NCBI RefSeq assembly: GCF_049243985.1
Contig: NC_135369.1
Coordinates: 79,425,765 to 79,489,764, forward strand
Source: Paroedura picta
Lineage: Eukaryota > Chordata > Lepidosauria > Squamata > Gekkonidae
DNA length: 64,000 nt
Reading direction: 5' to 3'
How positions within the stretch are numbered: position 1 is the first letter of the stretch; each line of letters starts with the position of its first letter. Below are positions 1 through 11,897 of this stretch, one piece after another. The notes below the pieces were generated by a model. The model was given only the letters and a program-made list of their open reading frames with translations, had not been told where the DNA came from and searched no databases. A program made the translations under genes and the position numbers.

Positions 1-60
1 CATTGAACAGGGGGTTATACAGCCACTTAATGCTATGATTCTGGTTCTATGATTCTCTGT
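1..60 (+). mobile_element. CR1 LINE 3' tail fragment
   Basis: The first 60 bases carry the end of a CR1 element: a remnant of the 'gagcagggggtt' block followed by the ATTCT/ATGATT terminal repeat. The same ending is seen on the fuller CR1 copies at 4327 and 20534. The 5' part lies outside the window. Confidence 0.6.
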
Positions 61-107
61 GTGCATTCTTTGAGTCCCTTGCATACACCACCTACCTGGG
101 TGTAGGC

Positions 108-155
108 TCCCTCCCTCCCTCCCTTCCTTCCTTCTTCCTTCTTTCCTTCCTTCCT
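108..155 (+). repeat. pyrimidine low-complexity tract
   Basis: A run of CCCT and CCTT units on the plus strand, imperfect and short. It is simple sequence with no coding meaning. Confidence 0.8.
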
Positions 156-403
156 ATGTATGCCAAACTAGTCCCTTAAAAACTCTAACTAAACCAGTCC
201 AAAATAAACTGGGTAGTTGCTTTTAATAAACAATATTTAAAAGGGGGTACAAACAAACATGCAAAAAGCACATAAAATATATACACAGATTTAGCCAAGT
301 TAAGCAGGGATGAAAGGAAATACCATTTTAGAAATGGAGGTTATAGTTACTGTCACACATGAAGAGGGTAGTCCATAGATTCAGTGAAACAACCAGTGCT
401 TCA

Positions 404-502
404 TGGAAGGAAGGAAGGAAGGAAGGAAGGAAGGAAGGAAGGAAGGAAGGAAGGAAGGAAGGAAGGAAGGAAGGAAGGAAGGAAGGAAGGAAGGAAGGAA
501 GG
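404..502 (+). repeat. (GGAA)n microsatellite
   Basis: About 25 uninterrupted GGAA/GAAG units. The open frame through it (Lys-Glu-Gly-Arg repeats) is an artefact of a tetranucleotide repeat with no stop. Bases 503-1514 after it hold only AT-rich sequence in which I recognise nothing. Confidence 0.95.
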
Positions 503-1514
503 AGATCCCATAGTTACTCATCTCTCCTTAAGTCTCCACTTAAAATGCTAATTTTCCCAATTAAATCAGGACACCTCTAATTTGGATAACAACAATATTG
601 TTGTGGGAGCCTTGCAAAAACCACTGAAGACATTCAGTCTTTAAAGTTTAATGAGCTGATTCTGTTGTGTTTTTTAATTCCTGAATTAATTTTTTTAGAT
701 TTCAGATTTTTCTGCAAGCCTGGAGTGTTTTTTGGGTTTAGAGTTTGGGTTTAGATCATTCTTGTCTGTTCATGGTTCCAGTCTCTGAATTTAAGTATAT
801 ACAGATGTGGCCATACTGAAAAATAGATATACTGATGTTTGTCCCCAACACTTACAAAATAGTTGTCATGCTAAGTGTAGCTCAAAGAATAGCGAGAGTA
901 GAAGGAACAGCAAGAAGGATTCTACTTATTCTGTTCTGTATAGGGAAGATTTTGGAGAAGGCTAGCATTGGTGATTCAAAGGGATCTCAGACTTAGACAA
1001 AAACTGAGAGGGTTTGGGGTTCTAGAAGGGAGATCTTGGTAGGGAAGTCAAGTTGAAATCCAGGCAAAGAATCAGGCAATAATCCACAGAGTTCCAGATT
1101 GAGACACATAAAAGCAAAGGCCCAGGATACAGAGGGCATACTTCAAGACCCCAAAATGTAGAACGAGTTCTGGTAGGAGTCAAGAAACAACAGAATTTAG
1201 ATTTTTCTTGGGCTGGAACAGAGGTGAGGAAAGTCAGATGAACTACAGGCAAAGTTAGATTCAAGTCAATTAATTATTTCACTTTTAATCATCATTAAAC
1301 ACATATATATTTGTATCAAGAAATCTCAATATGGGCATAATATAAGCTGCATTTTAGTAAATAACAGCTGGCACTGGTTGTTAGAAGCAATTGCCATATT
1401 TACTATTTTTTTCTTCATTTCCTATTGAAGTACACCAGGACTAAAGCAGATACTAAAATAAACAAGTATACTGTAAACTTCAGCTCAGCCAATTAAAATT
1501 TGCCCTGTCTAAAA

Positions 1515-1876
1515 CAGGCCCCTAAAACTAGGTCCGGAGACCAGTACCGGTCCGTACATCAGTCAGTACTGGGCTGTGGCTCCTCCTTGTCCTCCTCCCT
1601 GGCTTCTGCCTTGGGGGCTGCCCTGGCACTCTGCCACCAGCTCACCTTTGGTGCTCTCCAGTGGCTGCCATGGCTGGGGCTCCCCCTGGCGTGGCACTGA
1701 GCAGCTGCTGCTGGCAGCACCCCCCAGCGGGCGACGGGAAGTCATAGGAAAGCAAGTGGAGCAGGAGCTCAGGTGGCGCCGATGTCCCTCGGCAAAAGAC
1801 TACCCCCCCCCCCGGGACTCAGTAAAATTGTCAAGCATTGACCGGTCCCCGGTGATAAAAAGGTTGGGGACCACTG
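1515..1876 (-). mobile_element. non-autonomous hAT element, reverse orientation
   Basis: The right end reads ...GGTTGGGGACCACTG, which is the reverse complement of the CAGTGGTCCCCAACC end shared by the hAT copies at 19.5, 50.3 and 55.3 kb. Flanks GTCTAAAA and ATCTAGAG would be a decayed 8-bp target duplication (5 of 8 match), both with TA in the centre. The interior is GC-rich and differs from the other copies, so it is another subfamily. Bases 1885-2420 beyond it hold nothing I recognise. Confidence 0.65.
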
Positions 1877-2420
1877 ATCTAGAGTGTTAAATCAGCAAAA
1901 TGCATTGATAGTCTACATAGAGAAGACTCCACTACACATGTTAGCAGCACAGACACTGGAAAACGTTTCCTAATCAAAATGAAGCTAAAAATACTCCCAA
2001 ATGCTACATAAACCTGTGCTGTATGACCCTGCAGATACATGGAATGTATTTTGAATAAAAATGAAAATAAAAGCTAGTTGCCTTACAACAGTATCCCCGT
2101 TCAATTGGGCTGTGTAAGAACAACTACTTTAAAAAGACTAAATGGTTTCTGTATCACAAAATTACATTCAAACACAACAGATGTTAAAAATAACAGGACC
2201 CAATGGACCTTAGTCAGGAAAGCTCTTGGAAACACAGTCATGGAAATACTCTAAAGATTAATTATAGTCAGCATGATGATTGTTACTGTTCAGAATAGGA
2301 TAAGACCAAGAAAGAGTATCAACTGTAGTTTTCTAATTTTCCCTGGAATCATAGTTAAAGGCTAAAATCTATGACAGCATTTTTGTATCATAAACTTTAA
2401 GCAGTGGATGGGCTTTCAGA

Positions 2421-4327
2421 AACTGTCCGGAGGACTGGAAGAGAGCAAACATTATTCCAATCTTCAAAAAAGGGAGGAAGGATGACCCGGGAGACTACAG
2501 ACTAGTGAGTCTGACCTCTGTTGTGGGGAAGATAATACAGCAGATATTAAAGGGAGCGATCTGCAAACATCTGGAGGACAATTTGGTGATCCAAGGAAGT
2601 CAGCATGGATTTGTCTCCAACAGGTCCTGTCAGATCAACCTGGTTTCCTTTTTTGACCAAGTACCAGGTTTGCTGGATCATGGAAATTCGGTTGATGATG
2701 TTTACTTGGATTTTAGTAAAGCTTTTGATAAGGTTCCCCATGATGTTCTGATGGATAAATTGAAAGGCTGCAATCTGGATTTTCAAATAGTTAGGTGGAT
2801 AGGGAATTGGTTAGAGCAGCGGTCCCCAACATTTTTGTGGTCGAAGACCGCCTCTGGGGGTGGGGGAGAGCTGGTGGCCCGGACGCTGCACACGCCTGAC
2901 AGCCGTGCGCAAATGCGCATGCGCAGTTGTCGCACATGCGAGTTTTCGCCAGCAGGGGGGCGCTACTGCGCACACACAGTTGCTGCACGTGCGTGTTTTC
3001 GCCAGCAGGGGCACAAACACACATGTGCAGCAGCTCCGTAAATGCGCACCAGCTCCGCGCATGCACGTTTGCGTCACTGGCATGCCAGTGGCCGCGCCTG
3101 CCTCTTCCCCTCCCTCTCGCTGCGAGAAGCTAGCTGGGCCGCAAGCAAAGCGGCCGCTTCGCTCGCAGCCTGGTGAGCTTCTCGCTGTGGGTGGGGGAAG
3201 GCAGGCATGGCTGCCGGCGGCCCAGTACCGTGGACTTCGCGGCCCGGTACCAGGCCGCAGACCAGGAGTTGATGACCCCAGGGTTAGAGAACCGCACTCA
3301 AAGAGTTGTTGTCAATGGTGTTTTATCAGACTGGAGGGAGGTGAGTAGCTGGGTACCTCAGGGCTTGGTTCAGTACTTTTTAACATATTTATTAATGATC
3401 AAGATGAGGGGTGGAGGGACTACTCATCAAGTTTGCAGATGACACCAAATTGGGAGGACTGGCAAATACTCCAGAAGATAGAGAGTTTAACGAGATCTGA
3501 ACATAATGGGAAAATGGGCAAATGAGAACAAGATGCAATTTAATAAAGATAAGTATAAAGTTCTGCATCTGGGTCAGAAAAATGAAAAGCATGCCTACTG
3601 GATGGGAGATACGCTTCTAGGTAACACTGTGTGTGAACGAGACCTTGGGGTACTTGTGGATTGTAAACTAAACATGAGCAGGCAGTGTGATGCAGCGGTA
3701 AAAAAGGCAAATGCCATTTTGGGCTGTATCAACAGAGGCATCACATCAAAATCACAAGATGTCATAGTCCCATTGTATACGGCACTGGTCAGACCACACC
3801 TGGAGTACTGTGTGCAGTTCTGGAGGCCTCACTTCAAGAAGGACATCGATAAAATTGAAAGGGTACAGAGGAGAGCGACGAAGATGATCTGGGGCCAAGG
3901 GACCAAGCCCTATGAAGATAGGTTGAGGGACTTGGGAATGTTCAGCCTGGAGAAAAGGAGGTTGAGAGGGGACATGATAGCCCTCTTTAAGTATTTGAAA
4001 GGTTGTCACTTGGAGGAGGGCAGGATGCTGTTTCTGCTGGCTGCAGAGGAAAGGACACGCAGTAATGGGTTTAAACTTCAAGTACAATGATATAGGCTAG
4101 ATATCAGGAAAAAGTTTTTCTCAGTCAGAGTCGTTCAGCAGTGGAATAGGCTGCCTAAGGAGGTGGTGAGCGCCCCCTCACTGGCAGTCTTCAAGCAAAG
4201 GTTGGATACACACTTTTCTTGGATGCTTTAGGATGCTTATGGCTAATCCTGCGTTGAGCAGGGGGTTGGACTAGATGGCCTGTATGGCCCCTTCCAACTC
4301 TATGATTCTATGATTCTATGATTCTAT
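2421..4327 (+). mobile_element. CR1 LINE, 3' portion with RT, split by a hAT
   Basis: This is a 5'-truncated CR1. Translation gives CR1 reverse transcriptase blocks in order: the PEDWK...NIIPIFKK start, DFSKAFDKVPHD, GNWLE, then after a 465-bp insertion NRTQRVVVNG, the WANENKMQFNKDK block, HLEYCVQFW and GDMIALFKYLKG. It ends with the CR1 3' UTR (CTAGATGGCCTGTATGGCCC) and an ATTCTATG terminal repeat. The frame changes several times, so no protein is made. It closely resembles the minus-strand copy at 17391-18784, which suggests the same subfamily. Confidence 0.93.
2817..3281 (+). mobile_element. non-autonomous hAT element inside CR1
   Basis: Starts CAGCGGTCCCCAAC and ends ...GTTGATGACCCCAG, imperfect terminal inverted repeats. 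It is flanked on both sides by an identical 8-bp duplication, GGTTAGAG (2809-2816 and 3282-3289). Removing the insert and one duplication restores the CR1 reading. The interior is very GC- and CpG-rich and includes short tandem units around the GCGCATGCGCA-type block at 2910-3070. Confidence 0.92.
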
Positions 4328-4782
4328 AATGATCTGGGGCCAAGAGACCAAGCCCTATGAAGATAGGTTGAGGGACTTGGGAATGTTCAGCCTGGAGAAA
4401 AGGAGGTTGAAAGGGGACATGTTAGGTGGATAGGGTGGACCATCTTTAAGTATTTGAAAGGTTGTCACTTGGAGGAGGGCAGGATGCTGTTTCTGTTGGC
4501 TGCAGAGGAAAGGACGCGCAGTAATGGGTTTAAACTCCAAGGACAACGATATTGGCTAGATATCAGGAAAAAATTTTCACAGTTAGAGTCGTTCAGCAGT
4601 GGAATAGGCTGCCTAAGGAGGTGGTGAGCTCCCCCTCACTGCAGTCTTCAAACAAAGGTTGGATACACACTTTTCTTGGATGCTTTAGGATGCTTTGGGC
4701 TGATCCTGCATTGAGCAGGTGGTTGAACTAGATGGCCTGTGTGGCCCCTTCCAACTCTGTGATTCTGTGATTCTGTGATACA
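4328..4782 (+). mobile_element. second CR1 3' end in tandem
   Basis: A further CR1 fragment begins directly after the terminal repeat of the previous copy. It covers the last RT codons (from the IWGQETKPYEDR block) through the 3' UTR and an ATTCTGTG terminal repeat. It differs by scattered substitutions and a small insertion, so it is an independent older copy. Bases 4783-5594 hold no recognisable feature. Confidence 0.88.
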
Positions 4783-5594
4783 TGGGAATCATTTCCCCAT
4801 CTTTAATGTACTAACTACTGAATCACACTACCTTTCTCTTTGTAATGCTTTTTGCTACATCTTTTCTTGCAGTCTAATTCTATTTTAACAATACCCCCTC
4901 TTGATTGGGAGAAAGACTGGCATTTCCTCTGAAGTAAGTTTAAAAATTCAAAATGTAGAATATTTCTATTGTTCTAATGCTAAACACCAACTGAAGTAAA
5001 TTTTTAATAACTAATAGAGCAAATCATTATTATACCCATCTCCAATGATCAGCTGTGAAAAGACTTTACTTGCTTTACATGGCGATTATAGGCTGGATTC
5101 AAAGTATGCCAAGAATGGAAATTTCCCACCCCTCTCATCATCCTTAAGCACTTAACATTTCTTGAAATCTGCTCTGAGGGTTAGAGGATCCCTAGAAAGA
5201 TGGGGCCTAATCACCAGTGTAAATTCCTTACTGAATGCTCAAAATGAACCATTGATTCTCCCCACTGGAAGATTTAGATAAGGAATACAATCTAGAGTAA
5301 GTTAAACAATTCCGAATCTAACTATGCTAAATCCATATCTCCTCTGAAGCTCCGTAGAGGATATTCTTCATGTATTTTTTGAATCATGCGCACTACAGAT
5401 TTTGCATATTCCAACAGCTAGGAGTGACTTTCATGGTACAAGGCTTTCCCAGGCTGGAACAGAAGTGAGGCAGTCAGATTCTAGCCTCCTGATTGGTAAC
5501 AGGGAGGTTGAGGAGACCCATGTCACGGTATGCAAGTATCCCTACATTAATAAATCCAGATACTGCTACCCAGGAGGCATGTTCTGGCCTATGT

Positions 5595-5875
5595 ATACAC
5601 AAACATGGCAACCTTTAATATACTGTGAACGGGCTGGACATGGTGTCAACCACGGTGACATTAGGGCTCTCGCAATTTGTTGTTGGTCCCACCCACCAAG
5701 CAGGCCACACCTCGGATCTCATTTTTGGCGCGGATCTTAAAGTGGATCTGGTCGTGGCAAATCCCATGCCATGGTCGGACCACTATGCCTGAAGGCTCAG
5801 CTAAGGCTTCCATTCCCTCCTCAGTTGGGTGTCGAGCAAATTTCAACTCGCCCACAGCAGTCAAAATTTCCAGTA
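5595..5875 (+). mobile_element. L2-like LINE, endonuclease-end fragment
   Basis: Reading across small frame changes, the plus strand gives GHTLDLIFG-like and WSDHYA motifs (near 5690-5790), the conserved end of the APE endonuclease domain in L2/CR1-clade LINEs. No intact frame remains. Assignment to L2 rather than a distant CR1 is by motif spacing only. Confidence 0.55.
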
Positions 5876-5984
5876 ATAACATTCATTTGTAAATTCTTAA
5901 TGTTTTCCCAAATGTGTTCCTTCTGCATGACTTGGCCATAAAGAAACCACCTGAATGGGAGAAGGTGTGTATATATCTTTGTGC

Positions 5985-6036
5985 AAGGCATTGGACTAGT
6001 TGACTCTGGAGGACCCTTGCAATTCTATGATTCTAA
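5985..6036 (+). mobile_element. CR1-type 3' tail remnant
   Basis: The short block 'ggcattggactagttgactctgg' style ending in CAATTCTATGATTCTA is a decayed CR1 3' UTR end. Nothing else of the element is left. Confidence 0.5.
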
Positions 6037-6439
6037 AAGATGTTGAAGATCAGATTCTACATGGGATAGGAGGCATGGAGAGAGGGAGGTTGTAAGGAGC
6101 CAAAGGGTGGTACGGTCAGTCACTGGGATTCAAGATAACCAGAAGAATGTAGAGGTAAGATTCCAGGAAGGAAACATTGAGTGGGTGTAATTAAATCATA
6201 TTCAGCCTACCCTGAAGAAGAGATATCACTTTGTGTTAGCAGTGGAAAAAAGTCCAAGAATGAAAACCAAGTCAAAATGGCAGGGCACGGGAAACTCTCG
6301 GTCTAACTACTTGATGTGTGGTAATGGATTGCACCTTAAAAATATCAGACACTTGATGGATCTGATGCCACTGATCAGGGTCTCTCAAGATGTGACTCAA
6401 AGGACTCTTGTCCCACCTGTGGGGATACTAACAGATATC

Positions 6440-6545
6440 ATCCTGCCTGCTTGATTTTAGTCAAATAGCATCTTAAAGGCTAACAAGATTTCCAGGGTAT
6501 AAGCTTTTGAGAATCAAAGCACCCTTAATGTGCACATGAGGAGCC
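6440..6545 (+). repeat. dispersed repeat fragment (AGCATCTTAAAGGCTAACAA type)
   Basis: Shares the 'cc(a)atagcat cttaaaggctaacaag...gggtataagctttt gagaatcaaagc' layout with the better-preserved element at 58735-60115 and a scrap at 40265-40345. It is a non-coding interspersed repeat with no name assigned here. Bases 6550-7960 hold no recognised feature. Confidence 0.5.
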
Positions 6546-7959
6546 TTGGGGTATGACAGAAAGAGTCCTTGTTTGAGGTGTGCCAGCTGTCCCATGGGAA
6601 TCAGGCTAGTTTCTCTTGAAATCACGTTTTATTGCATGTAGCTTGATCATGAATTTCTGGTATGTTATCAAAGGAAGTCTGCCTATATTTCTGGCTGACC
6701 TTAGCCTTGGGATCTAAGGGAGCTTCAAACCATGGTTCCCAGCAGGGAGAGAGTATTGGGGTAACAAAGTTGCTTTAAATAAATGAAAGCTAAGCTCACA
6801 GTAAATGAAGCATTAAACACTGATTAAAGTATAATTAAACTGCTAGTGCAGACATGATGTTTCTGCACTTGTGGGATTTTTTTGACATTTCTGTGGAAGA
6901 AGCAGTTTTAAAGGGATTTTCATATAAAGCTGTATCCTCCATTGAAATGAAATGAAAAACCCTTGTGTGGGTTGCCTGGTTATATACAATGATGAAGTTC
7001 TTATATATGTAAATGTATATAAATTATGCTAAAGTTATTAAGCCTCTTCAAAAATATTTATTAACCATCTAAATCTACCATATACATAGATCCTAATTCA
7101 AGATATATCTTTTAAGAAGTTTGTCCTGATTTTTAAGACATGCAGTTATCTGAAATTATTATCTTTCATGTCAGAACCACATATACTTCTAAACTATAAA
7201 ACATATTCATCATCTTATAATACTATCTATAGTCTATGAAATTACTTTTGGAATAACATTTGTTATTATGGCAACAAAGGCTTGTGGCAGGACACAATCA
7301 AGTTGTTTAATCTGTGAATTTTACAGTAAACTAAGTCCTAATTTCAGGAAACAAAAGGCAGGCAGATAAGACCAACAATTTGCATAAATGGAAGTAATGT
7401 TAATTTTCTATCGGAACACCTTTCTCTAAATCTGGGTGCAATACACATCAGGCACAATCTGTTCATAGAATTCAGTCAAATGCTTAAATTCCTGAGCTTA
7501 AGCTCCCAGAAATCTACAAGTCTTTGCTTAAGGAAATTTCATTTTTAGCAACTGCAGGTTACCTCTCAGGTTAGATTCAGGAAAAGGGGCCAAGTTGTAA
7601 TTTCATTTTTAAAAGATAACTATATACTGTACACGCATTAATGCAAATTCATCTAGCTAGTATTCCTAATGAACAATATGATCAGCCCACTCAGGATCGG
7701 CTTATACCCAATATTCAATCTGTTCTTATGCTTACCATGTGCTTGGCAAGCCTGAACATTAAGGTTGCTAAAAATATTTGTTACTGTGGAGATGATCAGA
7801 TGTTATGCCCATTCGTATTTTAACTGTCCACATTAACCTCATAGCAGTGGAAAAATTGGGTATCTGAATCTACTGGTAATCTGAACCAGCTATTTGAATC
7901 TTCCTCTTGTGAACTGTCTCATTTTTCACCAGTCCCTTGTTGTCATCATTACTCACACT

Positions 7960-8046
7960 AGCTGTGTGGTTGGCCCCCCCTGGCCAAACTGCTTTCCCTG
8001 GTTTGACTACCAAAGGGATCCCGACCCCCAGGCTGAGAACCACTGG
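7960..8046 (+). mobile_element. hAT (Charlie-like) terminal fragment
   Basis: Ends in ...CCAGGCTGAGAACCACTG, the reverse complement of the CAGTGGTTCTCARCCTGG terminus typical of Charlie-type hAT elements. Only this end is recognisable. Bases 8050-8635 hold nothing I recognise. Confidence 0.55.
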
Positions 8047-8639
8047 TGTCCATGATTAGGAAGCTATTCAGTTCTCCAGCATCTCACTCTTGCGATAAGT
8101 GGGGAAATTTCCTAAAGCCTTGTCTTCCTCTGCAATTCTTTATCTCTCTGTCCTTTTCTTCCATCTCTGATTCAAGTTACTGAAAACATCCCCCCCTCAA
8201 AATGTTTTTCTGTATGCAAAGTTGTTTTATGCCACTACAACAAAACAGGTGACAGGCTTAGAGAAGCTGGTTTATAGATGGAAAAGGGATTTAACTCTGG
8301 TATATATGGAAGAACTGCAGTCCATTTTAAAAAGTACTCTGTATTATGACAACTGTATTATGGTTTTCATTGACAATGTTTATCATCCCTGTTCAAGACT
8401 TTTGATATTTCTTGGAACTGGCTATAAACAATTATTACTGTCTGTAATCCATTTTAAGACTTTATTGGCTGCAGACTAACTGCCCTGAAATATCTCCAGC
8501 CTGATGAAGAGTTTGGGGACCTCAAAACCATGCTCACCATTCTCTAATATTCTGGTCTGTCCGTTACACTACTAGTCTTATTGTCAAGTTACTGTGAATA
8601 GGATGAAGACAGATCATTTCCACTCCTTTGGCCAGTTAT

Positions 8640-8912
8640 TAGTTTCCCAGATTTTCTGACACAAAGCTGTTGGTACAAAGTTTGATTGGTACACATCTCA
8701 GCAGTTCCATAGGTATGATGGAGAAAGCAATTATGCTAGGATTGGTCAGTGGAAAAAGGAAACCAGGCCAACAAAGCGCATGGTGGTTGGACATGATCAA
8801 GGTGGACACCAGCCAGAACATTTGAGGGAGGCGGTGCGTGATCATGGCAACAACTGTGCCATGGGATTGCTAAGCATCAGACACAACTGAACACCTGACA
8901 ACAACTGTGGAT
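8640..8912 (+). mobile_element. RTE/BovB-like LINE 3' end, diverged
   Basis: The block ending 'gggattgctaagcatcagacacaactgaac...ctgacaacaac' matches the layout of the BovB 3' end ('ggggtcgcaaagagtcggacacgactgag...aacaac'). It is strongly diverged and carries no open frame. Bases 8913-9480 hold nothing else I recognise. Confidence 0.5.
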
Positions 8913-9484
8913 GTACATAAATCTATATTGAGAGTACCCTTGATTTTTCTTTATACATGTGTTGAGTAAGTCTCGTGTTATATTCAACAAACGTAGTTGA
9001 ATGTATGATTGAAAAACCACATTTAACCAGGAAATGGTCCCTGGTTTCATTCATAAAGTGAACATACATTGGCTCCTCCTTATACAGAGGTGTAGACATG
9101 TACATGAAAGCTGAATGTGAATTCACTGTAACATGTGAGAAAGAAAACTATTGTTTAATGTAAAGTATTATGTTGCCATTGCTTGTATGAATGTTTTCCA
9201 TTTTAAAATCAAATGCATGTTCTTGCAAAATACAGACATTATCTTCCATCTACTGCCACGAGAAATGTAAAAAAAAATATTATACCTCAGCTTCCTAGAG
9301 AAAAACAATACCATGTCCTTTTAATAGAGGCATAGTGGGAGGTTATTTACTTCCATTCCACCAAAAATGCATTTGTCTGTTTTCGCACATTAAGTCTCTA
9401 TTACTGGGGCGGAACACTTTTCCCCAGACCTGCTGACAACCTTAATGTGACTTGTGAACGCAGCCTTTTCCCCAGGCCTAACCA

Positions 9485-9778
9485 CGCTAGGGATGCCAGA
9501 CTCCAGGTGAGACCAGGGGATCCCCTGGTTTTACAGCTCATCTCCAGGCAGCAGAGATCAGTTCCCCTGGAGAAAAAGGCTGCACTGGAGGGTTGGACTC
9601 CAAAGCAATGTACTCTGCTGAGGTCCCTTTCCACCCCAAATCCCACCCACTCCACCCCCAAAATCTCCAGATATTTCCCAACCCAGAGCTGGAAACCGTA
9701 TGTGCCACCATGAGTAGGTCTACTCAGAATTTCCTCATGTCTACACAGTGGGCCTTACTCCCAGAAAGCGTTCTTAAG
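9485..9778 (+). repeat. dispersed non-coding repeats, two adjoining
   Basis: Two stretches look like old interspersed repeats of lizard genomes: 9488-9703 (a block running from 'gccagactccagg' to 'cccaacccagagctgg', containing CCCCAAAATCTCCAG) and 9711-9778 (ending 'gggccttactcccagaaagcg'). I know the pattern from squamate genomic sequence but cannot assign a family name. Confidence 0.4.
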
Positions 9779-9779
9779 A

Positions 9780-10350
9780 CGGCCTGTAAGAGGCTTCCAC
9801 CCGTTGCTTTAACATTCTGCAGGTGAATAAGAAGCGCCCTTTAAAACGGGTGGCGGGCACTGATGTTTCAAGTACCCGCTCGAGTTCAGAATTATGGCTC
9901 TTTATAAGGAGTACGGCGCGAAGGGAAAGACTAGGGACTGTGAGGTAGTCAAGGAGAGGACGATCAGCTGTCGGCAGCGAGGGGCGAAGAAACGAGGCGC
10001 GGTGGAGAGTCCGGGGGGACATTTGGCTGCCGCGTTTATAGCAAGGCTGTGTTCCCCTTAGCCCCCAGCCGGCGACAAGACGCCGCTCTGGCGGAGAAAG
10101 CCTGTGGCGGAGATCCCCGAAAAACAGCTTTCCAAGTCTCCAGGCAGTTTGTCCTTACCGGCCGCGGCTACCTCCTTCTCTTCAGCCGCCATGCTGCCTC
10201 TGCAGCGGTCGCCGTGGAGATGCCGGGCAAGCGCCCGCCGCGGCCTAGGCAGCTCCTCCTCGGGCCTCGCGGCTTGGCTGCCCAATTTGGCGGCAAACGC
10301 TCAGTCCCTGCCTGTCGCAGGCAGCTTGGTATGAATAGGAGAGGGTAGTT
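9780..10350. promoter_or_regulatory. CpG island, likely EFCAB2 promoter
   Basis: Base composition shifts abruptly to GC- and CpG-rich between AT-rich flanks, as in vertebrate CpG-island promoters. A minus-strand ATG in good Kozak context followed by a consensus donor lies inside it (10192-10159). The island therefore probably drives leftward transcription. No TATA box is apparent. Confidence 0.65.
10159..10192 (-). CDS. EFCAB2: EFCAB2 first coding exon (partial gene)
   Basis: On the minus strand GCCGCC precedes ATG, giving MAAEEKEVAAA plus one base before a consensus donor (G|GTAAGG). Human EFCAB2, an EF-hand protein of axonemal dynein regulatory complexes, begins MADEKDRE and, as I recall, also ends exon 1 in phase 1. 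In human the gene lies head-to-head upstream of HNRNPU, exactly as here. I saw no EF-hand exon to the left within this window, so the remaining exons are presumed to lie beyond position 1 behind a large intron. The match rests on an 11-residue exon, splice phase, CpG island and synteny, so another gene or a lncRNA such as an HNRNPU-AS1 counterpart is possible. Bases 10350-11130 hold nothing else except a G run at 10498-10509. Confidence 0.5.
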
Positions 10351-11130
10351 TCCTTCTCCCCCTCCGCCCCAAAAAGCTTGGCGTGCTCGTGTCACTTTCT
10401 CCTGTACTGCGTTGTCGAAGGGTAACAGCAATTTCTGCCTGCGTAGGAAAATTTGTTAGAGGGCACAACAACCGAGTGACAAGCTATTTTTTCCCCGGGG
10501 GGGGGGGGGCGGCGGAAATATCTGATCTGCCTGTACCTATATTTACCTCTGATTCCAAAATAAATTTAGTCTGAAAGCTACATTGCACTCACAGTGGTTT
10601 ATAAACATTATACGAGCTTTAGGTGGGCTCTTTGCACATGCTGCAATCGCATGTCAGTGGGGATTTTGCAGTTTTATAAGCGATGCCCAACTGTTCAAGG
10701 TGAGTTTCATTTGTAATTCAGAAAACATTGTTTCAATGTTTTTAAACCCGTTTATTAAATAAATTTCACAAGTGTGTGACTTACGAAATAGTGATTAAAA
10801 TGTTCTGATGGTGTAATCACCCTCCTAAAAGCTCTGTACCTTTTAACAGAGGAAAGATGTACAGAAATACGTTGCTTAGTGGCTAATTTGAGGATCTGTG
10901 TGACTCAAGTCTGCCTAGAAGCAATCAGATACACCTCCATCTTTCCTGTGTCTATCTTTTGCCAGAAATCCCTTCCCAAAGAATATTTTGTATTGATTGC
11001 TATCATTTGCATTTGCATTGATTGCTATCATTAGATTTTGATGCCTGTGAACTGCAATTTTCTGCCTGAATAGGAATAAAATATAATAGACATGATATGG
11101 AGGCTAGTGCTACCTAATCCTAAATTTGTA

Positions 11131-11748
11131 AACCTGGGTGTAAACTGCACGGAGCTTTTATTCCAACCCCAGATCGATTCAGTCCCTGCCCTCTACACAG
11201 AATGCGATTTCCGTTTGATTTGGGACAATTTAAATTTTCCTTCTGCAGCAAGAAGGATTGATCCGTAGTGACCCTACCTTTATTGTGAGATATCTCAGAC
11301 TGCTGCTAATCCTGAATATATTCAGAAAATCGCATTGTTTTGAATCTGGGCTCTCCTCTGTGGTAGAGGACCCGTGATTGGCTACAGGTGGTCATGTGAC
11401 AAGCCTGCCTCAAAGGAGAAGCCCCTAATTTCTCTCAACTTCTGTCGGCCTTGGATTTTTTTTTGTGCCTTCTTCGTTCCCCCCCCCCTTCAAGAAAAGA
11501 AAGGATTTTTCCCTCCCTCCTCTGACTTCTTGGATCCTCTCCCTCCCCTTCAAGAAAACAAAGAGTCTCCATTTGCCTCCCCCCCCATCTTCTGAGCCTC
11601 CCTAACCACATGCAGAAGACTTTCCTGTTTCAATGGGGAGGGGGGGAAGAGGAAGACCCGAGTTCAAAGCGATCTGAATTCAACAGGATTGACAATGAAA
11701 TAAAAAAAGTAAGTGCAGACTCTGCCCAGGATAATGATCAGAGAGGCA
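11131..11748 (+). mobile_element. non-autonomous DNA transposon-like repeat, copy A
   Basis: Closely matches a second copy at 61768-62323 over nearly its full length, starting AACCTGGGTGTAAACTGCA and ending GTGCAGACTCTGCCCAGG. The two ends read towards each other as an imperfect inverted repeat (CCTGGGTGTAAACTGCA against CCTGGGCAGAGTCTGCA). No coding frame of note. C runs at 11489 and 11580 differ in length from copy B. Confidence 0.65.
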
Positions 11749-11897
11749 GAGGAGTGCACATTATAAATGCTAAGAGGTTATTATTACTTCTCATGTAGGT
11801 GGCTAAACACTGATAGGATCTAGGCCTGAGATCTGTTTTAAATTAAACTAGAAATTGTGAAGGGAAAGGGGGAATTTCTGTTTCCTCCTGTTCAGTT

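Noticed and set aside
359-580. 73-codon frame with Lys-Glu-Gly-Arg repeats
   Set aside because: It is the translation of a GGAA microsatellite.
2505-3041. 178-codon frame as a novel gene
   Set aside because: It is CR1 RT running into an inserted hAT, a chimera of two repeats.
1-10158. EF-hand exons of EFCAB2 on the minus strand
   Set aside because: I looked for DxDxD-type loops with splice sites and found none. They probably lie outside the window.
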